A stretch of 64,000 nucleotides of DNA from the NCBI RefSeq assembly GCF_014218335.1, contig NZ_AP023367.1, positions 3,839,501 to 3,903,500 on the forward strand, given 5' to 3'. Under the pieces are notes generated by a model that ran no database searches, was not told the origin of the DNA, and was given only the letters and a program-made list of their open reading frames with translations. Shown in pieces: positions 37,887 through 47,182 of the stretch. The DNA comes from Anaerocolumna cellulosilytica. GTDB taxonomy: Bacteria; Bacillota; Clostridia; Lachnospirales; Lachnospiraceae. Position 1 is the first letter of the stretch, and every line of letters begins with the position of its first letter. Both the position numbers and the translations under genes were made by a program.

Positions 37887-39488
37887 TTAAAGCTCTATGA
37901 ACAGTCTGCTGCCCCTGGTCTTTAAATAATATAACATAATAAGACTGCAAAGTACAACAATAACAGTTGTCAGACTGTTAATAATTAAAGGCGATACAAA
38001 AGGCCCCAGCAGTACCACTGCTATCCCCGGTATAACAGCAGTAATCAAACCAAAAAAGGCTGCGGTTAATGCTGCACCACTTTGTTTTATGGCACTGACC
38101 TCTGTCGTCCAATTGAAATTGGGCAGATGGAGATTAATAATGAGTCCGGCTGCGGCAATAAATACAGTGTAACAAGCAGGCATTAACAGTACTAGTATTG
38201 TTTCTCCAATATTTAACCTAAAACCAATTGCTATTAATATTCCATCCAGAATGACAGCCGGTAAAGTTATAGTCAAGCTTACTGCTATTTTACTGCTAAA
38301 TATACTCATAGGCGAAATCGGAGCTTTCTTTAGAATCCATAGATTTTTACCCTCTAAAGATATAGAACAGGCAGTGATATAACAGGTAGCGATACAGCCG
38401 GATACAAAAACCGGTGCCAATGCACCTAGCATGTCAGCCATTTCCGGTATCTCAAGTATCTGAGCAAGCTTTCTTTCTCCTGCGAACAAAGCCACTACTG
38501 CACCAATGGTCAGCATTACAATACCCATAGCCGTATTAAGTACATAAAGATTGGAGGACAGATATCGTTTTAATTCCTTGCGATATAATGCTTTTATGGG
38601 AGCGCTCTGAGTAAGTGTACTTAGTTTATACTTTCCATTTGTTACTGTTGCTAAAAGGCATGTGTTAATCTTCTTAAATCTCCATCCAATAACCCTTGCA
38701 AATAAAAGAAAAGCCAGTACTGAACTAGAAATAAAAAGTATCAAGGACACGGACTCCCCTCCGCAGACTGCTCTTTCATACAATCCTGCCAACGGATACA
38801 GTTCTTCTACCTGCTTTGTTATGAGTGCACTCATCTCTCCTAATTGTTGCGGTGAGTTATCAGATCTAAAACTAAGTATGATAACCCCAGAAAGCATTAA
38901 AAGAATCAATAGCAGATGAATACTATTGCTATATTTAAACCTTAAGGAAATAACCATAGTGATTGTGCCAATAGCAGTTGCAATAATCATTGGTATCAAT
39001 GGTATTAAAAATACAGTTAACATATGAAGGATATAGTAGCTAATAGATGCCTTTGCAAGAATCCCATAGACCAAACCTGCCGGGATCATAATAATTAAAG
39101 TAAACAAAAGATTCACCAGATATAATAACAGCAGCCGGCTTGCTGCAATTTCTCCGGTCCTTACAGGCAGAGACATAATCATATCATAATCTTTAAATCC
39201 AAATAAGGTTCCTTTTACTTTATAAATAGTGGTTAACAGGGTAATAAGACTGGTAGCAGCCATCATTAATTCGGGTAACAATACTAGAATTTTCTCAGAA
39301 TCAGCTCCGGGAATGGAAAGCAGTGCCATTCCTAACGTATAGCTGTATACAAAAGAAGTCCCTGCCAGTAATAATATGATAGCTAAAAAAGAACTATAGA
39401 ATAAAAGGTTCTTCTTCGAAGGCTTACTACTATGAAAAGAAAAAGCAGTCCGCAGTTGAACTTTTGTTAACATCAAAACTTTACTCAT
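37887..39488 (-). CDS. ABC-2 type transporter permease
   Basis: 533 residues with about 12 membrane segments in two similar halves, and a cytoplasmic start (KVLMLTKVQLRTAF). It lacks an ATPase domain and must pair with the ATPase gene 12 bases upstream. Large permeases of this kind export peptides, bacteriocins or other hydrophobic compounds, or give resistance to them. The location before SdpR/SdpI-like genes favours a role in defence against toxic peptides. The specific substrate is unknown. Confidence 0.85.
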   Translation of the reverse strand: MSKVLMLTKVQLRTAFSFHSSKPSKKNLLFYSSFLAIILLLAGTSFVYSYTLGMALLSIPGADSEKILVLLPELMMAATSLITLLTTIYKVKGTLFGFKDYDMIMSLPVRTGEIAASRLLLLYLVNLLFTLIIMIPAGLVYGILAKASISYYILHMLTVFLIPLIPMIIATAIGTITMVISLRFKYSNSIHLLLILLMLSGVIILSFRSDNSPQQLGEMSALITKQVEELYPLAGLYERAVCGGESVSLILFISSSVLAFLLFARVIGWRFKKINTCLLATVTNGKYKLSTLTQSAPIKALYRKELKRYLSSNLYVLNTAMGIVMLTIGAVVALFAGERKLAQILEIPEMADMLGALAPVFVSGCIATCYITACSISLEGKNLWILKKAPISPMSIFSSKIAVSLTITLPAVILDGILIAIGFRLNIGETILVLLMPACYTVFIAAAGLIINLHLPNFNWTTEVSAIKQSGAALTAAFFGLITAVIPGIAVVLLGPFVSPLIINSLTTVIVVLCSLIMLYYLKTRGSRLFIEL

Positions 39489-39500
39489 TCTACCACCCTC

Positions 39501-40211
39501 CTATTTCTCAATTAAGTCCATAAAAACATCTTCCAGACTATGATTTCCTTTTACCGTTTCTGTATCTCCGCTGATAATCAATTTACCGCCTTTGATAATG
39601 GCAATTTTATTACACAGCTTTTCAGCAACTTCTAAGACATGGGTAGAAAAAAATATTGCACTTCCATCCTTACAAAGCTCAGCCATAAAGCACTTTAAGG
39701 TATGAGATGCCTTGGGATCAAGACCTACAAAGGGTTCATCAAGTACTAACAACTTTGGCTTATGGATAAATGCAGAAATTATGGCAAGCTTTTGTCTCAT
39801 TCCATGAGAATAAGAAAAAATCAAATCTCCTAAGTTTGAAAGAATTTCAAACGCACTTGCATATTTCTCAATTAGCTGTTCTCTCTCTGCTTTTGTCACC
39901 TCATACATATCTGCGATAAAATTCAGATATTGAATACCAGTCAAATGTTCATATAAATCAGGGTTATCCGGAATATACGCCGTTTGTTTTTTACAATATA
40001 GGGCATCCTTCTGAATGGAGATACCATCTATTTCTATCTCTCCTTCTTCAAAATCCAGAACACCGACTACGGCACGCAAAGTAGTCGTTTTACCTGCTCC
40101 ATTATGACCAATAAAACCGTAGATATCACCTGCCTGTACTTCAAGGGATAAGTTATCTACCGCTTTCTTACCATTTTTATAACTTTTACTAAAATTTTGA
40201 ATCCTTAACAT
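39501..40211 (-). CDS. ABC transporter ATPase
   Basis: 236 residues from ATG 40211: MLRIQNFSKSYKNGKKAVDNL. Walker A GHNGAGKTT near 38, signature YSHGMRQKLAII near 135, Walker B LLVLDEPFVGLD near 155, and H-loop STHVLEVAE. The fold is the DRA/CcmA type that works with ABC-2 permeases. The frame is open to 40241, but GGAG 5 bases before 40211 is within a hairpin-linked start element, supporting this start. First gene of the ABC-ArsR-SdpI unit. Confidence 0.9.
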   Translation of the reverse strand: MLRIQNFSKSYKNGKKAVDNLSLEVQAGDIYGFIGHNGAGKTTTLRAVVGVLDFEEGEIEIDGISIQKDALYCKKQTAYIPDNPDLYEHLTGIQYLNFIADMYEVTKAEREQLIEKYASAFEILSNLGDLIFSYSHGMRQKLAIISAFIHKPKLLVLDEPFVGLDPKASHTLKCFMAELCKDGSAIFFSTHVLEVAEKLCNKIAIIKGGKLIISGDTETVKGNHSLEDVFMDLIEK

Positions 40212-40253
40212 ATTAACTCCAATCTGCTGGTCTTGGCACATGCAATGACCTGC
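40212..40253 (-). promoter_or_regulatory. Hairpin plus Shine-Dalgarno start element (copy 5)
   Basis: On the minus strand GCAGGTC pairs with GACCAGC (one A-A mismatch) around a 14-base loop (40226-40253), then AGATTGGAGTTAAT and ATG. The loop is longer than in the other copies. Confidence 0.4.
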
Positions 40254-40343
40254 TAATTATTTTTATATTTAGATAATTATCTAAATATCTACATTTATAT
40301 TATAGAATCTGACAGTGGATACTGTCAATAGTTTTCATAAAAA

Positions 40344-40391
40344 ACTCCTGCAAATTCCCGGTTTTATATACCACGTGAATCTGCAGGAGTG
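40344..40391 (-). terminator. Terminator of the LCP gene
   Basis: Minus strand: stem ACTCCTGCA/TGCAGGAGT with a long loop and T6 tail. Confidence 0.8.
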
Positions 40392-40406
40392 ATTTATGAT
40401 ATTATA

Positions 40407-41714
40407 TTAAGGCTGTGCTGTTGAGCTGGTATTGGTGCCGCTTTCTGTATCTGAATCTGTTCCGGCATTCGCATTGGCATCCTTCCCATAAATATAAGCA
40501 TGAATTTCATTTCTGGTTGCTTCCCAATCTTTAGGAACTAATACGTCCTGTTTATATTTGCCGATGGTTACCTTCTCAGCGTTATAGTTGCCATCTGAAG
40601 GGATACGGTTTTGTTCCAATTCATTGGCGTTCAGGCTTGCTGCTTCTTCCAAATAAGTGTTAAAATCCTTCTGTGTAATATCTGTTTTTATACTGATATT
40701 AGATAATACCTCGTTCATGAATAAGCCAAGCTGAAGAATGTCCTTATGTTTCATTTCGTCAAAAATAGCATTTAACACAACTCTATGTCTCTGGGTTCTT
40801 CCAAAATCATTATTTTCCGTTCCCGTTGATACTTTACGTACTCTACAGTAACCAAGTGCCTGATTTCCTGAAAGTCTGTTCACCCCTTCCACAACATGAC
40901 GCTGTGAAGGATCTGATATATAATTAGTGGTATTCAGATAATAAGCCTCTTTGCTGGTTAATGTTATATCTACACCACCAAGCATATCAACAATTTTTTC
41001 AAAAGAATTAAAATTAACAGACACATATCCATCCAGGTCAATTGCAAAATTCTTTTCAATGGTTTGATAGAGCAGGTCAACTCCTCCTTTTGCATAGGCA
41101 GAGTTTAATTTATTATCATTGTAACCCGGTATCTGGACATATAAATCTCTCATCAAAGATGTAAGCTTCAACGTCTTTTCTTTTGTGTTCATAGTGGCAA
41201 CAATCATTACGTCCGTATTAGAAGCACCACCTATCTCTTCCACACCTAAAAGAAGAATATTAACTACATGCTCAACAGCTTTTGGGGGTTTTTCTGCCGC
41301 TGTTTTTCCCGGTTCGCTTTCGTTGTTAGGATTTTCTGTTTCTTCATAATCCAGTTTGCCATATATATATTCACCTGCTATATTAAAAAGCAATCTTCTT
41401 CCACCAGGCGTAAATACCAACAATGCAAACATTAACATAATAGATGAAAATGCTATTGCGAAGATTTTTACTCCTTTGGGGATTTTTTTCTTACTCTGCG
41501 GTTTCTCATTTGTATTTGTACTCGTTTCCTTCCCCTCCAACTCCATGCTGATTTGTTCCGCTAAGGACACATTGACTTCATCTAAAAAGTCATCTCCATC
41601 AGTAAAACTATTAATTTTACTGCCAAGGTCGTTAGAATACTGTTCCCATCCACTACCAGCAGACAATTCTTCCGTATCTTTCTTTAAATCTTTGCGTTGA
41701 TTGTCTTTATCCAT
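40407..41714 (-). CDS. LytR-CpsA-Psr (LCP) family cell-wall glycopolymer ligase
   Basis: 435 residues: an acidic cytoplasmic tail (1-80), one membrane segment (about 82-103), then an extracellular LCP domain with NILLLGVEEIGGASNTDVMIVATMN in order, LTSLMRDLYVQIPGYNDNKLNSAYAKGG and RVRKVSTGTENNDFGRTQRHR, including the Arg and Asp residues that bind the lipid pyrophosphate. LCP proteins attach teichoic acids or other polymers from undecaprenyl carriers to peptidoglycan. The C-terminus is Ser/Thr-rich. Monocistronic, with its own terminator. Confidence 0.93.
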   Translation of the reverse strand: MDKDNQRKDLKKDTEELSAGSGWEQYSNDLGSKINSFTDGDDFLDEVNVSLAEQISMELEGKETSTNTNEKPQSKKKIPKGVKIFAIAFSSIMLMFALLVFTPGGRRLLFNIAGEYIYGKLDYEETENPNNESEPGKTAAEKPPKAVEHVVNILLLGVEEIGGASNTDVMIVATMNTKEKTLKLTSLMRDLYVQIPGYNDNKLNSAYAKGGVDLLYQTIEKNFAIDLDGYVSVNFNSFEKIVDMLGGVDITLTSKEAYYLNTTNYISDPSQRHVVEGVNRLSGNQALGYCRVRKVSTGTENNDFGRTQRHRVVLNAIFDEMKHKDILQLGLFMNEVLSNISIKTDITQKDFNTYLEEAASLNANELEQNRIPSDGNYNAEKVTIGKYKQDVLVPKDWEATRNEIHAYIYGKDANANAGTDSDTESGTNTSSTAQP

Positions 41715-42165
41715 CTACTACACTCCTATAATCCATCTTAACATTACTATTCACCTAGTTCAAAGATGATTCGGCTTTCATAAGGGTCACAACATATTAA
41801 TTTAACATATGCTTTACATAAATACCGAACAATTATAACACATGTTTTGTCTACTTTTAAAGGTATTTTTTTAATATTAAGAAAAATTAAAAAATATGAC
41901 AGAAAAACATTAATATTATCATTGGTTAAATTCTGAGAAAACATTCAATATTACAAATATTCACTGTAAAAACCTATAAGTAATTTAACGAATTTTATTA
42001 ATTCTTAGAATAATAGGACTAACAATGTGCATTTGGTAATGGTACGCACGGATAAGAAGCTCTCTGACTTTTCTACACACATACCAAGCAGTGTATTACT
42101 GAAAATCAAAGAGCTTCTTATGCTAATTACTTCGTTTTAATGGTCTTAAGTACTGACTCTGTGAA
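41715..42165. other. Gap between LCP gene and csoR
   Basis: 451 bases. The part next to the LCP gene should hold its promoter. A 65-codon minus-strand frame at 41747-41944 is AT-rich, without a ribosome site, and is not accepted. A long palindrome (42052-42122) lies near the csoR end. Confidence 0.5.
42052..42122 (-). terminator. Long hairpin downstream of csoR
   Basis: ATAAGAAGCTCTCTGA and its near complement TCAAAGAGCTTCTTAT form a 16-base stem with two mismatches around a long AT-rich interior. No T run follows, but its place 45 bases after the csoR stop suggests the end of the cop operon transcript. Confidence 0.5.
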
Positions 42166-42429
42166 TTATTTAGATAATTTATCAATCAACTTTACGATTT
42201 CTTCTATTTTTTCTTCTTCTTTTCCTTCTGAAAATCCTTCTTTCACACAATTTCTTAAATGGGCATGTATGATTTCGTTATTCACTTTCTGCAGGATAGC
42301 CTGGGCAGCCATAAGTTGATTTGAAACATCCACACAATACCGGTCTTCCTCAACCATTTTTAACAAACCATCAATCTGCCCTCTGGCTGTTTTTAGCAGC
42401 CGGGTTACTTTTGCTTTGTCTGCTTTCAT
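42166..42429 (-). CDS. csoR: Copper-sensing transcriptional repressor CsoR
   Basis: 87 residues of the CsoR/RcnR fold. The Cu(I) ligands C-H-C are present: Cys32 (DRYCVDV), His57 and Cys61 (IIHAHLRNC), with the usual spacing of 25 and 4 residues. Cu(I) binding releases the repressor from DNA. It is the last gene of copA-copZ-csoR, and a CsoR-type operator lies before copA. ATG 42429 follows GGGAG by 5 bases; the frame extends to 42468. The tail has an acidic stretch (GKEEEKIEE). Confidence 0.93.
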   Translation of the reverse strand: MKADKAKVTRLLKTARGQIDGLLKMVEEDRYCVDVSNQLMAAQAILQKVNNEIIHAHLRNCVKEGFSEGKEEEKIEEIVKLIDKLSK

Positions 42430-42459
42430 ATTAGCTCCCATCTTGGTACAAGTACAAGG
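42430..42459 (-). promoter_or_regulatory. Hairpin plus Shine-Dalgarno start element (copy 6)
   Basis: On the minus strand CTTGTAC-TT-GTACCAAG forms a bulged hairpin (42442-42459), then ATGGGAGCTAAT and the csoR ATG. The start context is identical to cheB over GATGGGAGCTAATATGAAA. Confidence 0.5.
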
Positions 42460-42485
42460 TTTTTGCACTTCACATCAAATCTTTT

Positions 42486-42716
42486 TTATTTTCCGAACAG
42501 TCCTTTTTTCTCTTCAATGGAAACCACTTCATAGCCTGCTTCCGTTACAACATCTCTTAGTATTGTATCTGAGACCTCAGAATGCAGATTCACTGTCGCT
42601 GCTTTTTTCTTTAAATCAACTTTTGCTTCAACACCATCCAGTGCATTTAACACCTTTTCAACTTTTGCCTGACAATGTCCACAGGACATTCCTTCAATTT
42701 TAATTATTTTTTTCAT
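42486..42716 (-). CDS. copZ: Copper chaperone CopZ, HMA domain
   Basis: 76 residues: one heavy-metal-associated domain with IEGMSCGHCQAKVEK (Cys12, Cys15). It carries Cu(I) in the cytoplasm to CopA or CsoR. It sits between copA and csoR, 64 bases after copA. The domain is 65 residues with a lysine-rich end (EEKKGLFGK). Confidence 0.92.
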   Translation of the reverse strand: MKKIIKIEGMSCGHCQAKVEKVLNALDGVEAKVDLKKKAATVNLHSEVSDTILRDVVTEAGYEVVSIEEKKGLFGK

Positions 42717-42780
42717 ACTATTTGTCTCCTTTTACTAGATTTAATATAATTTAAGTGTGTCTCATGTGGAAACGCATGCT

Positions 42781-45057
42781 TTAATACCTTTTTGGCTTAA
42801 AAAATTTCAAGCGAAGGGCATTAGAAACAACGCATACGGAGCTTAAGCTCATTGCAGCTGCTGCAAACATAGGGTTCATTTTCCAGCCCAAGATAGTGTA
42901 GAGTACGCCTGCTGCCAGTGGGATACCGATTGTATTATAAAAGAATGCCCAGAATAGATTCTCTTTTATATTTCTAATTGTTGCCTTACTTAATTGAATT
43001 GCGGTTACACCATCCAATAAATCACTCTTCATTAAAACAATGTCTGCTGATTCTATGGCAATATCCGTTCCGGCACCAATTGCAATACCAACATCCGCTC
43101 TTGCAAGTGCAGGAGCATCATTAATACCATCACCAATCATAGCTACTTTCTTACCCTGTTCCTGAATACTGCGAACTTCATTTTCTTTGTCCTGAGGAAG
43201 AACCTCTGCAACAACTCTGTTTATATTCAATTCCTTTCGAATTGCTTCTGCTGTAATCTTATTATCCCCCGTAAGCATGACTACGTCAATACCCATAGCC
43301 TTAAATTGTTCGATTGCTTGTCGGCTGGTAGGTTTAACCACATCGGCAACTGCTATAATACCAAGTAAATTGCTGCTATCAGCAAAATATAATGGTGTTT
43401 TTCCTGACTGCGCAAAACTCTCTGAATCCTTTACAAACTTATCTGTCAGTATATTATTCTCTTTCATGAACGCAAGATTACCTGCATAATAAGTATTTTC
43501 TTCGATATCAGCCTGAATTCCTCTTCCTGAAATAGCATTAAAGTTCTTTACTTCTGATAAACTAAGGGCGTTTTCTTTTGCTCTCTCCACAATTGCTTCT
43601 GCCAGGGGATGCTCAGAAGGCTTTTCTAAAGAGGCGGCAATCTGCAAAAGTTTTTCTTCTGTAATACCTGCTGCTGTAACAATATCCGTCACTTTCGGTT
43701 TACCTTCTGTAATAGTACCGGTTTTATCAAGAATAACTGTATTAACCTTGTGGGCAATTTCAAGTGCTTCTGCGGATTTAATTAAGATTCCGTTCATAGC
43801 ACCTTTTCCGGTGCCTACCATAATTGCCACTGGTGTAGCAAGACCAAGAGCACAAGGGCAGGAAATGACAAGAACTGCAATTCCTATCGATAATGCAAAT
43901 TCAAAGGTAGCCCCCGAAATAAGCCAGACAATTGTGGCAACTACTGCTATTACAATAACTATAGGAACAAAAATACCACTAATTTTATCAGCCAATTTTG
44001 CAATCGGCGCTTTTGATGAACTTGCATCCTCCACCAGCTGAATAATCTGTGCTAGTGTGGTATCGTCCCCAACCTTCTGGGCTTTAAATTTAAAGAAACC
44101 TGTTTTGTTAATAGTAGCACCAATAACTTTATCTCCGACATTTTTCTCAACCGGTATACTTTCCCCGGTAAGAGCAGATTGGTCAATCGCTGAGCTTCCT
44201 TCTACAATAATTCCGTCAACAGGAATACTCTGTCCCGGTCTTACAACAATAATATCATCAATAACCACATCTTCTAAAGGAATTTCTTCTTCAACTCCAT
44301 TTCGTATTACAGATGCTGTTTTTGGTGCTAAATCCATAAGTTTCGTAATCGCTTCTGAGGTTTTTCCTTTTGAACGTGCCTCCAAATACTTACCTAACGT
44401 TATCAGGGCTAGTATAGTACCTGCTGATTCAAAATACAAATCCATGGAATAATGCATAACACTATCCATATCCATATGTCCTAAGCCATAACCTATTTTA
44501 AATATGGCAAAGATTCCGTAAGCAATTGCAGCTGCTGAACCAATTGCAATTAATGTATCCATGTTAGGTGACCTGCGGAGCAAGGTCTTAAATCCCACTT
44601 GATAATATTTACGATTGACATATACAATAGGCAGCGTTAATAAAAATTGCAGAAAAGCAAAGGTTACCGCATTTTCTGTTCCATGTATAATATCCGGCAA
44701 CGGAAATTTAAGCATATGCCCCATTGCTATATAAAGCAAAGGTATTAGAAATAAGAATGAAACAATAATCCTCATCTTCATTTCCTTTAGCTCCATCTCA
44801 ACTGTATTCTCCTCTTTTGCCTTTGATTTGGCCGCCTTGTCTCTTGAGAAGACAGATGCATTATAGCCGGCATCCACGACAGATGCAATAATTTGATTGT
44901 TATCAGTAACCTCGCCGTTATACTCAACATTCATACTGTTCGATAGTAGATTCACAGTTACTGCGTTGACTCCAGGAACTTTTTTAACACTCTTCTCAAC
45001 GGCTGCTGAGCACGCAGAGCAAGTCATTCCAGTGACACTGAATTTTTGATTCATCAC
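42781..45057 (-). CDS. copA: Cu+-exporting P1B-type ATPase CopA
   Basis: 758 residues: one N-terminal HMA domain (TCSAC, Cys13 and Cys16), eight membrane helices with the ion motif CPC in [13 protein letters not shown], the phosphorylation motif DKTGTITEG, the P1B histidine motif SEHPLAEAI, and [18 protein letters not shown]. It pumps Cu(I) out using ATP. First gene of the cop operon, with a clear promoter and CsoR operator directly upstream. A C-terminal HMA domain is absent. Confidence 0.96.
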   Translation of the reverse strand: MMNQKFSVTGMTCSACSAAVEKSVKKVPGVNAVTVNLLSNSMNVEYNGEVTDNNQIIASVVDAGYNASVFSRDKAAKSKAKEENTVEMELKEMKMRIIVSFLFLIPLLYIAMGHMLKFPLPDIIHGTENAVTFAFLQFLLTLPIVYVNRKYYQVGFKTLLRRSPNMDTLIAIGSAAAIAYGIFAIFKIGYGLGHMDMDSVMHYSMDLYFESAGTILALITLGKYLEARSKGKTSEAITKLMDLAPKTASVIRNGVEEEIPLEDVVIDDIIVVRPGQSIPVDGIIVEGSSAIDQSALTGESIPVEKNVGDKVIGATINKTGFFKFKAQKVGDDTTLAQIIQLVEDASSSKAPIAKLADKISGIFVPIVIVIAVVATIVWLISGATFEFALSIGIAVLVISCPCALGLATPVAIMVGTGKGAMNGILIKSAEALEIAHKVNTVILDKTGTITEGKPKVTDIVTAAGITEEKLLQIAASLEKPSEHPLAEAIVERAKENALSLSEVKNFNAISGRGIQADIEENTYYAGNLAFMKENNILTDKFVKDSESFAQSGKTPLYFADSSNLLGIIAVADVVKPTSRQAIEQFKAMGIDVVMLTGDNKITAEAIRKELNINRVVAEVLPQDKENEVRSIQEQGKKVAMIGDGINDAPALARADVGIAIGAGTDIAIESADIVLMKSDLLDGVTAIQLSKATIRNIKENLFWAFFYNTIGIPLAAGVLYTILGWKMNPMFAAAAMSLSSVCVVSNALRLKFFKPKRY

Positions 45058-45074
45058 TTACACCTCTCTCACTA

Positions 45075-45090
45075 CACCCCCGTGGGGTAT
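45075..45090 (-). promoter_or_regulatory. CsoR-type operator of the copper operon
   Basis: Minus strand ATACCCCACGGGGGTG, a GC-rich inverted repeat (CCCC-ACG-GGGG) in AT-rich DNA, just after the predicted transcription start and before the copA ribosome site. It matches the known CsoR pattern TACCC-N-GGGGTA. Confidence 0.75.
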
Positions 45091-45106
45091 TCTTTATTAC
45101 AATAAA

Positions 45107-45135
45107 ACTTTACACATAAATTGGTTTTTTGTCAA
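45107..45135 (-). promoter_or_regulatory. copA promoter
   Basis: Minus strand: perfect -35 TTGACA (45130-45135), 17-bp spacer, -10 TAAAGT (45107-45112). The CsoR operator lies about 17 bases after the -10. The rest of the 304-base gap up to 45361 holds no gene and should carry the dehydratase promoter. Confidence 0.75.
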
Positions 45136-45361
45136 CCCCTATAAACAAGAATTATTCTCAATTACCTTAGATTTTATTAATACGTGACTTATTTTCATCA
45201 ATTCTAATCTCTCGGTTTCTTAAATTAAAAAATACTATACTACATGAATTGCATAACATAAGGCATTTAAGTTATGACCCAGTACATCTATAATCAAAAT
45301 ATAATTTGTATTTAGTATTCTAACCCAAATTAAATACAACTAAAATAAAGGAGAGGTTTTT

Positions 45362-47080
45362 ATGCTGAAAAGTCAGATAATACGTGCCAAAGCACCGGAG
45401 ATGGACCCCCTTCGACTTGGAATGGGCTGGAATCTAGGTGATCTTAATAAACCTCAGATTATTGTAGAAAGTACCTTTGGCGACAGTCATCCGGGAAGTG
45501 CACATTTATTCACCTTTGTAGACAAAGCCGTCTCCGGCATACAGGAACAAGGGGGTAAGGCCGCCCGCTACTTTGCTACAGATATATGTGATGGTATGGC
45601 TCAGGGGCATGATGGTATTAACTATTCCCTTGCTTCCAGAGATACCATTGCTAATCTGATTGAAATTCATGCCAACGCAACCACCTTTGACGGAGGAGTG
45701 TTTATAGCAAGCTGTGACAAAGGAGTACCTGCTCAACTAATGGCAATCGGTCGAATTAATATTCCAAGTATTGTAGTAACAGGCGGCGTTATGAAAGCAG
45801 GTCCAGATTTACTCACCCTTGAACAAATTGGTACATACAGTGCCAAACAAAAAAGAGGTGAAATTACAGAGGAGCAATTAGATTATTATAAGCACCATGC
45901 CTGCCCCTCTTGCGGTGCCTGCTCCTTTATGGGAACTGCTTCTACCATGCAGATTATGGCGGAAGCTTTAGGACTTATGCTGCCGGGCAGTGCATTAATG
46001 CCTGCAACCTCTCTTGATTTAGAAACTATAGCTTATAAAGCTGGAAAGCAAATTGTTAAGCTTGCTCTCAAAGGTGTTAGGGCTGCTGATATTGTTACAA
46101 AAAAATCCTTTGAAAATGCCATCTATGTTCATGCCGCTATATCTGGCTCAACCAATTCTCTTCTTCATATTCCTGCTATTGCCCGTGAATTCGGTATTGA
46201 ACTTAGCGCAGACCTTTTTGACAAAATGCACCGCAATGCCCGCTATTTACTAGATATCCGCCCTGCCGGAACATGGCCGGCCGAGTACTTTTACTATGGC
46301 GGGGGCGTCCCTCGAATTATGGAAGAAATAAAATCTATGCTATATCTTGATACCTTAACTGTGACCGGACAAACACTTGGCGAAAACTTAGAAAACTGTA
46401 AAACCAATGGATTCTATGACAGATGTGATGAATTATTACAGAAAGTGGGTTGTAAGCGAGAAGATATCATCCGGCCTTTTGAAAATCCTATCAGTAAGAA
46501 AGGTACAATAGCTATATTGAAAGGAAATCTTGCACCGGATGGTGCTGTTGTTAAGCACTCTGCCGTACCAAAAGAAATGCATACGATTATTCTTCGTGCA
46601 GTACCCTTTGATTGTGAAGAAGATGCCATCAAAGCAATTCTGACTCACAAAATACACCCCGGTGACGCTGTGATAATCCGCTATGAAGGTCCAAAAGGCA
46701 GCGGAATGCCGGAAATGTTTTATACTACAGAGGCCATTTCCTCGGATGAGAAACTTTGCAAAACTATCGCCTTAATTACTGATGGCAGATTCTCAGGTGC
46801 TTCCAAAGGACCCGTCATAGGTCATGTTTCCCCTGAGGCAGCAGAAGGGGGCCCAATTGCCCTGATTGAAGAAAATGATATTCTAGAAATTAACATTCCT
46901 GAAAGAAAATTACAGCTCATTGGCTGTAAAGGGGTTAGAAAGACTCCAGCAGAGATAGAAGATATTTTGTTACAACGCCGCTCAGAATGGAAGCCACGAC
47001 CTTTAAAGTATCAGAAGGGTATCTTAAAACTATTTTCAGAGCGTGCTGCTTCTCCCATGAATGGAGGTTACATAGAGTAA
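45362..47080 (+). CDS. IlvD/Edd-family dehydratase, possibly sugar-acid type
   Basis: 572 residues. Both family signatures are seen: SCDKGVPAQLMAIGR near residue 120 and LITDGRFSGASKG near 475. The Fe-S cysteines are in CDGMAQGH, ASCDK and CPSCGACSFMGTASTM. IlvD proper has ACGGMYTANTM at the last site; MGTASTM is more like the sugar-acid dehydratases (arabonate, xylonate). No other ilv, leu or sugar-acid gene is adjacent, so the substrate is open: 2,3-dihydroxy-isovalerate or an aldonic acid. GGAGAGG precedes the ATG. Monocistronic. Confidence 0.85.
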   Translation: MLKSQIIRAKAPEMDPLRLGMGWNLGDLNKPQIIVESTFGDSHPGSAHLFTFVDKAVSGIQEQGGKAARYFATDICDGMAQGHDGINYSLASRDTIANLIEIHANATTFDGGVFIASCDKGVPAQLMAIGRINIPSIVVTGGVMKAGPDLLTLEQIGTYSAKQKRGEITEEQLDYYKHHACPSCGACSFMGTASTMQIMAEALGLMLPGSALMPATSLDLETIAYKAGKQIVKLALKGVRAADIVTKKSFENAIYVHAAISGSTNSLLHIPAIAREFGIELSADLFDKMHRNARYLLDIRPAGTWPAEYFYYGGGVPRIMEEIKSMLYLDTLTVTGQTLGENLENCKTNGFYDRCDELLQKVGCKREDIIRPFENPISKKGTIAILKGNLAPDGAVVKHSAVPKEMHTIILRAVPFDCEEDAIKAILTHKIHPGDAVIIRYEGPKGSGMPEMFYTTEAISSDEKLCKTIALITDGRFSGASKGPVIGHVSPEAAEGGPIALIEENDILEINIPERKLQLIGCKGVRKTPAEIEDILLQRRSEWKPRPLKYQKGILKLFSERAASPMNGGYIE

Positions 47081-47122
47081 TATTACTATTATTACGAAAG
47101 TTATAGTCTTAACAAAAATAAT

Positions 47123-47175
47123 AAGCACCAGGTTATCAAACATGTAAAAGTGTGATAACTTGGTGCTTGTTATTT
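47123..47175. terminator. Bidirectional terminator between dehydratase and uppP
   Basis: AAGCACCAGGTTATCA pairs with TGATAACTTGGTGCTT (one mismatch) with flanking A and T tracts on both strands, between convergent genes. Confidence 0.85.
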
Positions 47176-47182
47176 AAGAAGT

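Noticed and set aside
41747-41944. 65-codon minus-strand frame upstream of the LCP gene
   Set aside because: AT-driven composition, no ribosome site and no family resemblance.
42416-42703. 95-codon plus-strand frame across csoR and copZ
   Set aside because: It is the mirror of two well-supported genes on the other strand; Leu/Gln-rich composition is an artefact.
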